Positions 8,267 to 16,582 are shown, counted from the stretch's first letter. The stretch is 33,855 nucleotides of DNA from Caryophanales bacterium UBA4694 (GCA_002404835.1 DHKM01000009.1:1-33855), one strand, 5' to 3'. Numbers and translations are program-made. Notes: a model not told the origin generated them from the letters alone.

Positions 8267-9040
8267 TTATCTGATTCTATCTGGCCTTTTTTTATTTTCG
8301 TTTTTGTTTTTGAGACATTCATTCTTCAGTTTCAAAATCACTTCCGGGCTAATTTCCTGATATTTGCCTTCTTCGAGATTGCCCAAATAGATATTTCCGA
8401 TTCTAACACGCTTTAGAGATATCACCGGATGGTTCAGCGTTTCCATCATATGTCTGACTTCCCTCTTTTTGCCTTCATGGATAATGATAGAGAATACGCA
8501 ATCTTCTTCGCCATCATCCAAAACATCGGCGATAGCGCTAGAAGCCTTATATCCTTCCGTAATTATATATAAGCCTTTTTTCAGTTTTTCGATTTCATCG
8601 CCCCGAACCGGATTTTTAACATGAACAATGTATTCTTTTTCCGGAGCACTCGATGGATGAGTGACCAGATTGGCAAATTCCCCATCATTTGTGAGAATAA
8701 GCAGTCCCTGTGAATTCTGATCAAGTCTTCCAACAGGAAATACACGTCCGTACTTAGTCGGAACAAGATCAAGCACCGTTCTTCTGCCCTGAGGATCAAA
8801 TGCCGTAGATATTACATCAATAGGCTTATTGACCATTAAATATACAGATTTGATTTCCTCTTTAGGATTGATAATTTTGCCATCAATTTTTATTTCATCT
8901 TCAGGAGTACACAAAAATCCCATTTCCGTTACTTTGGTTCCATTGACCTCAATCAAACCAAGTCTCAAATACTCTTCAGCCTTTCGCCTTGAGCAATATC
9001 CAAGCTGAGAAATGACTTTTTGTATTCTTTGTTTTTCCAT
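8267..9040 (-). CDS. rluB: RluB-type rRNA pseudouridine synthase
   Basis: 257 aa. An N-terminal S4 RNA-binding domain (RIQKVISQLGYCSRRKAEEY) is followed by the RsuA/RluB/RluE/RluF catalytic domain. The catalytic motif GRLDQNSQGLLILTNDG carries the nucleophilic Asp, and GKKREVRHMMETLNHPV is the family's conserved C-terminal motif. It isomerises uridine in rRNA; RluB relatives modify 23S rRNA near the peptidyl-transferase centre, while RsuA acts on 16S. Length favours RluB. AGGTGA sits 5 bases before the ATG. It is divergent from the tRNA pair, with a TATAAT on its own strand at 9070-9075. Confidence 0.9.
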   Translation of the reverse strand: MEKQRIQKVISQLGYCSRRKAEEYLRLGLIEVNGTKVTEMGFLCTPEDEIKIDGKIINPKEEIKSVYLMVNKPIDVISTAFDPQGRRTVLDLVPTKYGRVFPVGRLDQNSQGLLILTNDGEFANLVTHPSSAPEKEYIVHVKNPVRGDEIEKLKKGLYIITEGYKASSAIADVLDDGEEDCVFSIIIHEGKKREVRHMMETLNHPVISLKRVRIGNIYLGNLEEGKYQEISPEVILKLKNECLKNKNENKKRPDRIR

Positions 9041-9076
9041 GATTCACCTATTTTTCTAAATTTCTATTTATTATAC

Positions 9077-9105
9077 TTGATTTTTGCAGCAAAAAATTAT
9101 ATTAT
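9077..9105 (+). promoter_or_regulatory. Promoter of the two-tRNA transcript
   Basis: TTGATT (9077-9082), 17 bases, TATTAT (9100-9105). Transcription would start near 9112, 12 bases before the first tRNA. Confidence 0.65.
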
Positions 9106-9123
9106 TTATAAGCTTTCTTTTGT

Positions 9124-9199
9124 GGCTGCGTAGCTCAGTTGGTAGAGCGAGCGGTTCATACCCGCCATGTCGAGGGTTCGACTCCCCCCGCAGCCACCA
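9124..9199 (+). tRNA. tRNA-Met (CAT anticodon, elongator type)
   Basis: Acceptor GGCTGCG/CGCAGCC, loop TTCATAC with anticodon CAT, T loop TTCGACT, and an encoded CCA. The acceptor and loop resemble B. subtilis elongator tRNA-Met. It lacks the three G-C anticodon-stem pairs of an initiator. Two A-C mismatches are visible: at the end of the anticodon stem (27-43) and in the T stem (50-64). Confidence 0.9.
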
Positions 9200-9228
9200 G
9201 TTTAAAGCTAATAAATAGGTAGATCAAA

Positions 9229-9305
9229 GGACCAGTAGCTTAGCGGTCTAAAGTCCTCGACCCATAATCGAGTTATCGCAGGTCCGAATCCTGCCTGGTC
9301 CACCA
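9229..9305 (+). tRNA. tRNA with CAT anticodon (Ile2 or Met), atypical
   Basis: Acceptor GGACCAG/CTGGTCC, anticodon stem CTCGA/TCGAG, loop CCCATAA with anticodon CAT, T stem GCAGG/CCTGC, and an encoded CCA. The GGACC...GGTCC acceptor resembles B. subtilis tRNA-Ile2, whose CAT anticodon is converted by TilS, so Ile2 is the likelier identity. Two near-universal bases differ: position 33 is C instead of T, and position 55 is C instead of T (T loop TCCGAAT). The stems are otherwise intact. Confidence 0.8.
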
Positions 9306-9326
9306 CTTTGAAAATAGTGTATTTAT

Positions 9327-9351
9327 AGGCTACTATTCAGTAGCCTTTTTT
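9327..9351 (+). terminator. Terminator of the tRNA pair
   Basis: AGGCTACT and AGTAGCCT form a stem around a short ATTC loop, followed by six T residues. Confidence 0.88.
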
Positions 9352-9371
9352 CGTATCCTTTTTTTCTTTGA

Positions 9372-9380
9372 TGTTATAAT
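9372..9380 (+). promoter_or_regulatory. Extended -10 promoter of the ADH operon
   Basis: TGTTATAAT matches TGnTATAAT. No convincing -35 is present. The leader to the start codon is about 30 bases and contains AAAAAGGAG. Confidence 0.55.
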
Positions 9381-9413
9381 GAAAGCAATCTATTTCATGA
9401 AAAAAGGAGATTA

Positions 9414-10643
9414 ATGATGAACCTATTCCAATCAATGTATTGTCGAACTTATCAGGGAATCCTGCGTTTTGCGATGCATTTCATCAAAATCCGTATTCCA
9501 GAAACTCATTCCAGCCTTATGGATGTTCCAGAGATCATCAAAGCAAACAAACTTTGTCATCCAATCATTGTCTCCGGAAAACATGTATCAAAAAAAGCCA
9601 GAGTCCTGTCGTTATTGTCTAAGTTAAAAGAAGACAACATCCCTTATTCTCTTTATACGGATATTGGATCTGATCCCACTTTTTCTGAAATTCGCTCTCT
9701 TTATGATTTTTATAAGGATGAAGGATGTGACAGCATTATTGCCATCGGAGGCGGAAGCATCATCGATGCTAGCAAGGCCCTTGGATGCAAAATCGTAAAA
9801 CCGAATAAGAATCTTTCCTATTTCAAAGGTCTGTTGAAAGTCGGACAGAGGCTTCCATTTTTCATTGCGATACCAACAACTGCCGGAACCGGAAGCGAAA
9901 CAACATTGGCAAGTGTCATCACAAATGAATCTAACGGAGACAAATTCGCCATCAACGATCCAAACCTTGTTCCAAACGTCTGTGTTTTAGATTCCTCACT
10001 TCTCGATTCTCTTCCACAAAAAGTCATTGCCGAGACTGGAATGGATGCCTTATGTCACGCCATAGAAGCATATATTGGGAAAAGCAATACAAAACTTACA
10101 AGGGAGTATGCGTTAAAGTCAATTTCTTTGATTCATGACAATCTTTTCTCTTTCTATATATGTTCCGGAAATGATGTAATCAGACAAAATATGTTGGATG
10201 CTAGTTATTATGCTGGAATCAGTTTCACACGCGCTTATGTTGGATATGTACATGCTCTAGCACATGCTATCGGTGGAATGTATCATCTTCCGCACGGATA
10301 TTGCATTGCTATTCTCCTCCCGCATGTTCTCAGAGCCTACAAAACAAGCATTTCAAAACCATTTGCAGAGATCAATGATTCTCTGCATCTATCCAATCCA
10401 AATGCCATTGACGAAGAAAAAATGATTGCAATGATTCACTGGATCAACGGCTTAAGAGACAGTTTGAAAATACCAAGTACCTTCCAAGGAAAAATCAGAA
10501 AAGAGGACTATACCAAATTAGCCAAACACGCCAATAAGGAAGCAAATCCCCTCTATCCAGTTCCAAAGCTCTTTTCCAGAAAAAAATTGGAAGAAATCAT
10601 CCGTACCGCTAACGGCGACACTTCAGAGGTAGACGAAAAATGA
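9414..10643 (+). CDS. Iron-containing alcohol dehydrogenase
   Basis: 409 aa, group III (Fe-ADH) family: NAD(P)H-dependent interconversion of an alcohol and an aldehyde or ketone in the cytosol. The dinucleotide motif is IIAIGGGSIIDASKA (about 108-122), followed by IPTTAGTGSETT. Metal ligands by family alignment are D211 and H215 (GMDALCHAIEAY), H280 (VHALAHAIGG) and H294 (HLPHGYC). The substrate is not predictable. Two adjacent ATGs (9414, 9417) are possible; GGAG is 4 bases from the first and 7 from the second, so the second may be used. It overlaps the next gene by 4 bases (ATGA). Confidence 0.95.
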   Translation: MMNLFQSMYCRTYQGILRFAMHFIKIRIPETHSSLMDVPEIIKANKLCHPIIVSGKHVSKKARVLSLLSKLKEDNIPYSLYTDIGSDPTFSEIRSLYDFYKDEGCDSIIAIGGGSIIDASKALGCKIVKPNKNLSYFKGLLKVGQRLPFFIAIPTTAGTGSETTLASVITNESNGDKFAINDPNLVPNVCVLDSSLLDSLPQKVIAETGMDALCHAIEAYIGKSNTKLTREYALKSISLIHDNLFSFYICSGNDVIRQNMLDASYYAGISFTRAYVGYVHALAHAIGGMYHLPHGYCIAILLPHVLRAYKTSISKPFAEINDSLHLSNPNAIDEEKMIAMIHWINGLRDSLKIPSTFQGKIRKEDYTKLAKHANKEANPLYPVPKLFSRKKLEEIIRTANGDTSEVDEK

Positions 10644-11647
10644 AACAACCGGCATTTCTAAAAGCTGGATCGACAATTGGCATGATTGCCCCCTCCTTCG
10701 GCGTCACAACAGAGCCGTATTACTCGCGATACAACGCAAGCAAAAGCAATCTCGAAAGTCTCGGATTCAATATTCGAGAAGGCGAAAACGTCCATCTGGA
10801 TATCGGGATTTTCTCTTCAAACACCCCAGAGAAGAGAGCAAAAGAATTCATGGACGCCTACTCAGATCCCAACGTAGACGCCATCTTTTCTGTCGGCGGT
10901 GGAGAACTGATGGTTGACATTCTTCCATATATCAATTTCCGGAAATTAAGAAGACTTCCTCCGAAATGGTTCGTTGGATACTCTGATAACACAAATCTTG
11001 TATTCCCGTTGACGACGATTTTGGATGTCGTTTCCGTTTATGGGCCTTGTGCTACAACTTTCTACAACAACCCTCTCAAATATTCAGAGAAGGATACCAT
11101 TAGGCTTTTGTCTGGAGAGAAGAAATTCAAGGGATATGAAAGCTATGGAAAAGAAATCAATGACCCAAGAAATCCGTTCCATCGCCTTAATCTTGACCAT
11201 AAAAAAACAATCCTTGCTGTCAATTACACGAATCCATTTTCAGGGACTCTTGTCGGTGGTTGCCTAGACTGTCTTTTGACATTATGCGGAACAAAATTTG
11301 ATCATACAAAAGAATTCATCAAGAAACATCCTGAAGGATTGATTTGGTTTTTGGAGGCTTGTGATCTTTCACTTTTGGATATTCGACGAGGTCTCTTCCA
11401 GTTAAGTCAGGCCGGATGGTTCAAAAATGTTAATGGATTCATAATCGGACGTCCTTTAGCTATAAACGAAAAAACAGAGGGAATAGACCATTACAGTGCT
11501 ATAACAGACATTCTCTCTGCTTTCCATGTTCCGATTCTCTTAGATGCCGACATTGGTCATTTGCCTTTGATGCTTCCTATCAAGTCAGGAGCAAGATGTT
11601 CCGTTTCTTTCAAATGCGGAAACATGTCTCTCATTTATGAGGACTGA
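10640..11647 (+). CDS. S66 peptidase (LD-carboxypeptidase / MccF-like)
   Basis: 335 aa, no signal peptide. The serine-peptidase family S66 triad is visible: S115 in the nucleophile elbow GYSDNT, E239 in FLEACDLS, and H307 in DIGHLPLM. N-terminal GSTIGMIAPS is a family hallmark. Cytosolic LdcA removes the terminal D-Ala from recycled muropeptides, while MccF cleaves the acyl-AMP of microcin C-type toxins. The length and the proline-rich PRNPFHRLN insert are closer to MccF-like members, so self-immunity or detoxification is a possible alternative. Start: GAGGT lies 9 bases upstream, inside the ADH gene. The pair is translationally coupled. The 3' end overlaps the opposite-strand Lgt-like gene by 17 bases. 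Confidence 0.92.
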   Translation: MKQPAFLKAGSTIGMIAPSFGVTTEPYYSRYNASKSNLESLGFNIREGENVHLDIGIFSSNTPEKRAKEFMDAYSDPNVDAIFSVGGGELMVDILPYINFRKLRRLPPKWFVGYSDNTNLVFPLTTILDVVSVYGPCATTFYNNPLKYSEKDTIRLLSGEKKFKGYESYGKEINDPRNPFHRLNLDHKKTILAVNYTNPFSGTLVGGCLDCLLTLCGTKFDHTKEFIKKHPEGLIWFLEACDLSLLDIRRGLFQLSQAGWFKNVNGFIIGRPLAINEKTEGIDHYSAITDILSAFHVPILLDADIGHLPLMLPIKSGARCSVSFKCGNMSLIYED

Positions 11648-12419
11648 CTTCCTCCAGAGGAGTCGGAAGTTTTGTCTTTCTTTTGACGACCAGATAAAGG
11701 AGATAAAACACGCCAAACACAAAAAGAACAATTGACCAGAACTGAGAAGGACTGATGCCAGAAACAAAATTTCCTCTGTCATCTCCACGTACAAATTCAA
11801 TCAAGAACCGGAAGATTCCGTAACATATGGCATAAATAGGAAATGTAAGCGTAGTCCTCTTTTTGAAAGCTAGAAGAATTAGGACAAGTGCCAAGATAAA
11901 AAGAAATACAGCTTCTATGAGATTCGTCGGAATGACCTTTGAATCCGTAGTCACAAATTTGATTCCCATCCAATACCAAAAAGATTCAGGATTCACTTCT
12001 TTCCCATAGCAACAGCCGGCCAGAAAACAGCCGACTCTTCCGAAAGAATGGGCAAGCGGAATAGCGCCACCTGCAACCGTAAGAAGGTAAGGTAAACTGC
12101 CAGCCCTTCGTTTCCGGAGATAGAGAAAATACGAACAGAAAAAGAAAAACACTCCTCCGAAAAGACCACCGAAGAATGTCATACCCCATGTGAACTGATA
12201 TTCCTTTGGGTTTTCGATAAACTCATATAAATTTTGGAATAATACAGCGGAAACAATTCCAAAAGCAGAAGATAAAGTAATAACAAGTTCGTAATCGGTA
12301 GCTGTTCCTTTTTTTAGTTTGCTTTTCTTAAAGAAGAATTCGATAAGAACCAATGCAAAGAACAATCCAAGAACAATAAGGAGAGGATATAAGATATCAG
12401 ATATTTGTTTGGTTAGCAT
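11631..12419 (-). CDS. Lgt-fold prolipoprotein diacylglyceryl transferase-like protein
   Basis: 262-aa polytopic membrane protein, about seven hydrophobic segments. The Lgt signature region reads HSFGRVGCFLAGCCYG (about 123-138), followed by PTNLIEAV and FLIEFVRGDDRGNF. In E. coli Lgt the signature is GRVGNFINGE, where the Asn and Glu matter for transfer of diacylglyceryl from phosphatidylglycerol to the lipobox Cys. Here both positions are Cys. The Arg and the later Glu/Arg (EFVRGD) are kept. This is therefore a divergent paralogue, not a standard Lgt, and activity is uncertain. AGGAG precedes the ATG by 6 bases, and the start overlaps the CPBP gene by 23 bases. Confidence 0.85.
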   Translation of the reverse strand: MLTKQISDILYPLLIVLGLFFALVLIEFFFKKSKLKKGTATDYELVITLSSAFGIVSAVLFQNLYEFIENPKEYQFTWGMTFFGGLFGGVFFFFCSYFLYLRKRRAGSLPYLLTVAGGAIPLAHSFGRVGCFLAGCCYGKEVNPESFWYWMGIKFVTTDSKVIPTNLIEAVFLFILALVLILLAFKKRTTLTFPIYAICYGIFRFLIEFVRGDDRGNFVSGISPSQFWSIVLFVFGVFYLLYLVVKRKTKLPTPLEEVSPHK

Positions 12420-13179
12420 GTTCGTATCTCCTTTGTTTGTTTTTCGAAATCAAATACAATCCTACTGTATATAATACAACAAAAAGAGCAATAGCAACGG
12501 AGAACAGCAGATAATTCACTTTCGACATATCGAAGGAATAAATCCTGACTGCAAGATCGGTATTAAGGAAGTTGAACAGGAAATGTCCGAAAACGGGAAC
12601 AAAAGGTGTTTCAAAGTTTATAGCCAAATTAGATAGTACAACACCCAAGATAAATGTATAACCCATCTGCAAAAATACGTTAAGAGGATTGTTTCCAAAG
12701 AAATTTACTGCATGCATGAGGGAAAAGAAAAGGGAATCCAACAGAATCACAATAACATCCGTTCTTTTTTCATTCTCAACTACTTTTTGAAGAAAAGTAA
12801 ATAGAATCAGGCGGAAAAGGATTTCCTCTAGAATAACACATTCCAAAGTCTCAATAGCAGTAAATGCAAAATATGCATCAAATCCTTGTCCGGTTTCGGA
12901 CTGAAACATAAGCCCATAAAGCAAATTCGAACATGGCCCTAAGAAAAGAGGAATCAGAAATAGATAATTCAAATGAGGTTCTTTCCTGTTCGGTTTCATG
13001 TTTTCTTTTTTGCATTCCCATAATGCGAGAAGTAACAAAAGAAGATATGAAACTGTTTTTAAAAGTTCGACAATCCAAGATATCTTTATCCATTTCTCAA
13101 AGGGCACCATTTTAACTCCAAGATAAAGTGCCAAGAGATAGAGAAAAGTATAAAGAAAGTTCTTTTTTTCTTTATCCAT
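12397..13179 (-). CDS. CPBP-family intramembrane metalloprotease
   Basis: 260-aa membrane protein with around seven or eight hydrophobic segments. CPBP (Abi/Rce1-type) motifs in order: LEEILFRLILF (EExxxR), FFSLMHAVNFF (FxxxH) and VFGHFLFNFLN (HxxxN/D). The Glu and His pairs are the metal site, so it looks active. Relatives cleave prenylated proteins in eukaryotes, and in bacteria are linked to peptide toxin immunity, protein secretion and envelope processing. No Shine-Dalgarno is visible before the ATG; the stop of the upstream lipoprotein gene is only 8 bases away, so coupling is likely. It overlaps the Lgt-like gene by 23 bases. Confidence 0.88.
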   Translation of the reverse strand: MDKEKKNFLYTFLYLLALYLGVKMVPFEKWIKISWIVELLKTVSYLLLLLLALWECKKENMKPNRKEPHLNYLFLIPLFLGPCSNLLYGLMFQSETGQGFDAYFAFTAIETLECVILEEILFRLILFTFLQKVVENEKRTDVIVILLDSLFFSLMHAVNFFGNNPLNVFLQMGYTFILGVVLSNLAINFETPFVPVFGHFLFNFLNTDLAVRIYSFDMSKVNYLLFSVAIALFVVLYTVGLYLISKNKQRRYEHANQTNI

Positions 13180-13187
13180 GAATGGTA

Positions 13188-15500
13188 TTAATACTTAAAG
13201 TATAGAATGACGTTTTCGCTGTTTGTTTCACCATTTACAGGGTATTTCACAGTCACGACAATTCCTCCCAAAGTATCTGATTTTGCCAAAGGGGATTTTT
13301 TGAGTTCCGCTTTCTTGATTGGAGAAAAATAAGCCTGTGTTAAGGAAGTGCATTTATAGGATACCGTAGACTGACTCGGGAAAACAAACAGGGAAGAAAG
13401 ATCGATAGAATCTTCATGAAGAGTCAATTCATGAGTCGAATAATCGAAGTCCGTGAGTCCATCTACAAATTTCGTCTGAGTCTGTTCAAATCCGATATTA
13501 CTTCCGACATAACTGAATTTTTCTTGGAAAGTTCTTCCGTTATCAAGTTCAATCTTGATAGTAGCCGTATTGTCCGTCTTTTTCTGATTAGAAACAACTT
13601 CACCATTATAATAGGCCATATGGCCTTTGATTTTTCCGTTCTCGTCAACAGTTAGAATACGCTCATTTGAAGAGGAATAGGTTTTAGTAAAATCCGAAAC
13701 ATTGTCGCCTTTTTGAAAATGATTTACGGTATAACAAACATCGCTCTCATCATCTACGGAAAGAGAAGTATAGGAAGTCACATATTCATCTTGATAATCA
13801 AAATCAAGATCAGATAGTCTGTTCTTCATCGGATAAAGAAGATTTTGTCTTTCCTTTGACTGATAAACTTCCGAATAATAGTAAGTCATCAATTTATCTT
13901 TTACATTCTGAAGATTTTTGTTATCAGTATCAGCACCGTATTCTTTTTCCGCATTATAGATCTCGTTTGCCTTTTTGATAACATCCTTCACTTCTAAGGT
14001 AGAAGAAACAAGAGAGCTCGAAAACACATCATCCAATCCCTTAGAAGCGGCCTCATATTTTTGGATAGTTTCATTCATCATATCCATTTCGCCTTCTTCT
14101 TTTTCGACCGGATGACTGAATTTCAAGCTGAGAAAAGGATAAGATACATCTGTATCATTTACCTTTCTTGTTCCATCAATTTCCAATGTAATGGCGTTGA
14201 CTTTATGGGTGCCAGTCAAAGAGTTATCAATCAAAATTTTGACATCACTTAATGTCTTCGGCAAAGAAAAATTCACCGAGAAGTTTCCTAGATTTGAATC
14301 TTCATAGATTGGAAAATTGAAATCCGTTTCAGAAACATACTCGGAATAGACGTTCTGGATTGCTTCCATTGCCTTTTTATTCAGTTTTATGGTTGTAAGA
14401 TTGCCCTCTGTACTCGTTTCAAGAAAATTAGCAAGAATGGTTTGAAGGAATAGCATGCCATCTTTCGTGAACAATTCTTTTGAATCAATCGAATATCCAG
14501 GCACAAGTTTATTCAAAAATTCATCAAATTTTTCATTTCCAACATCTGCAGAATCATTAGCCAGAGACTTGATCAACATGCCCAATATTTCGTCAGCATA
14601 AGGCGATAAAAGCTCCAACAAATTCCCTTTGTTATATGCAAAAGGCTCATAGTCCGGATTTTGCTCAGTTCCAAAATTCCTTGAGGCAGTCAAATAAGTA
14701 TCTGACTTTCCATAGGAATAAAAATCAAATCCGACAAACTGGTTGAAATCTTCTGTTTTAAGATAATCAGCAAAATCAGGGCAAAGCTGATTTGCCATAG
14801 CCTGGTAAATGGCATTGAAATTAACATCGTCAAGAGGAAGTTTGTCACTGTTCGGTATAGCTTCTTTGATATTATCTATGACCTCTTTGACATTAATAGA
14901 TGAATGGAGAAATGTCTGATTTTCATCGTTTTCATCCTGATAGTGCTGGATGTCAAAATCAGTGCCAAAAGAAATCGGATTTTCATAGGTGTCATAGAGA
15001 CTATAATCTCCAAGAGAAGTGGATACGGAAATGTCCCCTAAAGAGATACCCATGGAAAGCGGAATATTTGCCCCTTTTTTATAATCATAAGATTTAATAT
15101 CATCTACAGCTGATTTCAGTTCTGGAAGAGATTCAATCAAAGTATTTACGATTGTAAAAAATACACTTTTTTTGACCGATGAATCACTCTTTAAAGAAAC
15201 TTCGATTTTTACGTCCCCAACAGCCAATGCTTTTACAAGTCCGTTTTCATCAACGGTTGCTTTGCTCTCGTCCGATGATTTAAATACAAATTTTTCAGTT
15301 GCTGTTCCACTAGAATAAGCAGTCAACTGATTGGTTTCACCAATAGAAAGGTACTCCCGATCATCTTGTTTTAAAACAACAATGGCTTTCTTTGTTATCG
15401 TTTCTGTTGAAGGAACGATACAGCTTGTGCTCTGATTACAGCCCACAAGAAAAGATGAACATAATGTCATCAAAACGACTAGGGTATATTTTTTCTTCAT
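13188..15500 (-). CDS. Large lipoprotein with bacterial Ig-like (Big2) domain
   Basis: 770 aa. The signal peptide ends in lipobox LVGC (Cys21). Residues ~35-110 form a Big2-type domain: DREYLSIGETNQLTAY, SSDESKATVDENGLVKALAV (the 'value tested against later context' pattern of Big2), then GDVKIEVSLKSD. The remaining 650 residues are acidic and rich in Asp, Ser and Tyr, with no motif I recognise. A second Big2-like strand pattern occurs near the end (SNERILTVDENGKIKGHM). The start at 15500 has GGAGGT 8 bases upstream; the earlier in-frame ATG does not. It probably displays an adhesive or binding domain on the cell surface. It is the first gene of a run with the CPBP protease and the Lgt-like protein. 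Confidence 0.85.
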   Translation of the reverse strand: MKKKYTLVVLMTLCSSFLVGCNQSTSCIVPSTETITKKAIVVLKQDDREYLSIGETNQLTAYSSGTATEKFVFKSSDESKATVDENGLVKALAVGDVKIEVSLKSDSSVKKSVFFTIVNTLIESLPELKSAVDDIKSYDYKKGANIPLSMGISLGDISVSTSLGDYSLYDTYENPISFGTDFDIQHYQDENDENQTFLHSSINVKEVIDNIKEAIPNSDKLPLDDVNFNAIYQAMANQLCPDFADYLKTEDFNQFVGFDFYSYGKSDTYLTASRNFGTEQNPDYEPFAYNKGNLLELLSPYADEILGMLIKSLANDSADVGNEKFDEFLNKLVPGYSIDSKELFTKDGMLFLQTILANFLETSTEGNLTTIKLNKKAMEAIQNVYSEYVSETDFNFPIYEDSNLGNFSVNFSLPKTLSDVKILIDNSLTGTHKVNAITLEIDGTRKVNDTDVSYPFLSLKFSHPVEKEEGEMDMMNETIQKYEAASKGLDDVFSSSLVSSTLEVKDVIKKANEIYNAEKEYGADTDNKNLQNVKDKLMTYYYSEVYQSKERQNLLYPMKNRLSDLDFDYQDEYVTSYTSLSVDDESDVCYTVNHFQKGDNVSDFTKTYSSSNERILTVDENGKIKGHMAYYNGEVVSNQKKTDNTATIKIELDNGRTFQEKFSYVGSNIGFEQTQTKFVDGLTDFDYSTHELTLHEDSIDLSSLFVFPSQSTVSYKCTSLTQAYFSPIKKAELKKSPLAKSDTLGGIVVTVKYPVNGETNSENVILYFKY

Positions 15501-15595
15501 TTGGAATACCTCCATGCTTAAATTTTAACATTCCTAACCGGGAATTCATCCAGCTTTTTAGAATCTATCGTTTTTTTCTTGTTGAAAGGACTTCA

Positions 15596-16354
15596 TCAAT
15601 ATTTATTTTCACTATTTCGATGGTAATTATAAATCCCTGCAGAACGGATACCGGTGATTTTTCTAACAGAATCAAGGAAAGAATTGATTGCTTTAGAGTT
15701 CGCGTAATAAGTCAAGAGCAGAGTAATTTCATAATATTCGTTTCCTTCTGCATCCTTCTTCACTTCAGGAATCATTTCCTTGATAACCAATTTCCTTTTG
15801 GCTACTTCTTCTTTAATCGAGTCCAAAACTTGTTTTGAATAATCAGATGTCAGGTGAAAACAAGGAGATTTCTTATCCAGTTGTTTTTCAATGAACAGCA
15901 ACACTTGCATTAAAACAAGTATCAAAAGAGTTACCCCTGTTGCTTCCAAAACAAACCCTGATCCACAAGCCATACCGATTGCTGCGCAATAATACAATGT
16001 TGCAGCTGTTGTCAATCCTTTTATATTGAATCCGTTTTTGACTATGGCTCCAGCTCCCATAAATCCTATACCACCTAGGATGCCGGCAGCAATTCTTGAT
16101 GCATCATAATATAAGCTTTCAAATTGAGGATTTTCTTTTATCACCAACTTTATCGCAAATATAGATATTGTCATGATCAACGAACAAGCCACGGAAATAA
16201 TAACATGCGTTCTTAAACCGGCAGGTTGTCCTTTCATCTCTCTTTCTAAGCCGATCATTCCAGAAAGAAATGCTGAAATCAGTGCTGTAAGCATAGTAAA
16301 ACCAAATATTCCCCAGCTACCATAATTCAATAAGGAAATGAACCATGAATCCAT
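15596..16354 (-). CDS. MgtC/SapB family membrane protein
   Basis: 252 aa. Four to five N-terminal membrane segments carry the MgtC hallmarks GLEREMKGQPAGLRTHV and AAGILGGIGFMGAGAIV, then GLTTAATLYYCAAIGMACG. The C-terminal ~90 residues are a soluble domain as in longer MgtC members. In pathogens MgtC modulates membrane ATPase activity and magnesium or acid adaptation; in commensals the role is unclear. GGGAG is 9 bases before the ATG. Minus-strand TATAAT boxes at 16382-16392 sit immediately after the tRNA-Ala terminator and could serve as its -10. The lipoprotein gene begins 95 bases downstream. Confidence 0.92.
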   Translation of the reverse strand: MDSWFISLLNYGSWGIFGFTMLTALISAFLSGMIGLEREMKGQPAGLRTHVIISVACSLIMTISIFAIKLVIKENPQFESLYYDASRIAAGILGGIGFMGAGAIVKNGFNIKGLTTAATLYYCAAIGMACGSGFVLEATGVTLLILVLMQVLLFIEKQLDKKSPCFHLTSDYSKQVLDSIKEEVAKRKLVIKEMIPEVKKDAEGNEYYEITLLLTYYANSKAINSFLDSVRKITGIRSAGIYNYHRNSENKY

Positions 16355-16394
16355 ATTATTAGCTCCCTATTTTTTTCGACAATTATATTATAAT

Positions 16395-16424
16395 AGAAAA
16401 AACTCCGTATCTTCATACGGAGTT
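16395..16424 (-). terminator. Terminator of tRNA-Ala
   Basis: AACTCCGTAT (16401-16410) and ATACGGAGTT (16415-16424) form a perfect 10-bp stem with a CTTC loop (GAAG on the minus strand), followed by TTTTTTC on the minus strand. Confidence 0.9.
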
Positions 16425-16436
16425 TAATATTCAATT

Positions 16437-16512
16437 TGGTGGAGCTGACGAGGATCGAACTCGCGACCTCCTCCATGCCATGGAGGCGCTCTCCCAGCTG
16501 AGCTACAGCCCC
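16437..16512 (-). tRNA. tRNA-Ala (GGC anticodon)
   Basis: Minus strand: acceptor GGGGCTG/CAGCTCC with the alanine identity pair G3-U70, anticodon stem CCTCC/GGAGG with loop ATGGCAT (anticodon GGC), T arm with GAGTTCGATC, and an encoded CCA. Confidence 0.97.
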
Positions 16513-16544
16513 AAATTTTCGCCTGACTTCTTCAAGCGAAGATT

Positions 16545-16573
16545 ATTATATTATCCATAGGAACTGTAGTCAA
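16545..16573 (-). promoter_or_regulatory. Promoter of tRNA-Ala
   Basis: Minus strand: TTGACT (16568-16573), 17 bases, TATAAT (16545-16550). Transcription should start near 16538, about 26 bases before the tRNA. It sits directly after the uridine kinase stop codon. Confidence 0.88.
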
Positions 16574-16582
16574 GTTCTTTTT

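Noticed and set aside
11631..12419. Calling this gene canonical lgt
   Set aside because: The active-site Asn and Glu of the E. coli signature are replaced by Cys, so the symbol was withheld.
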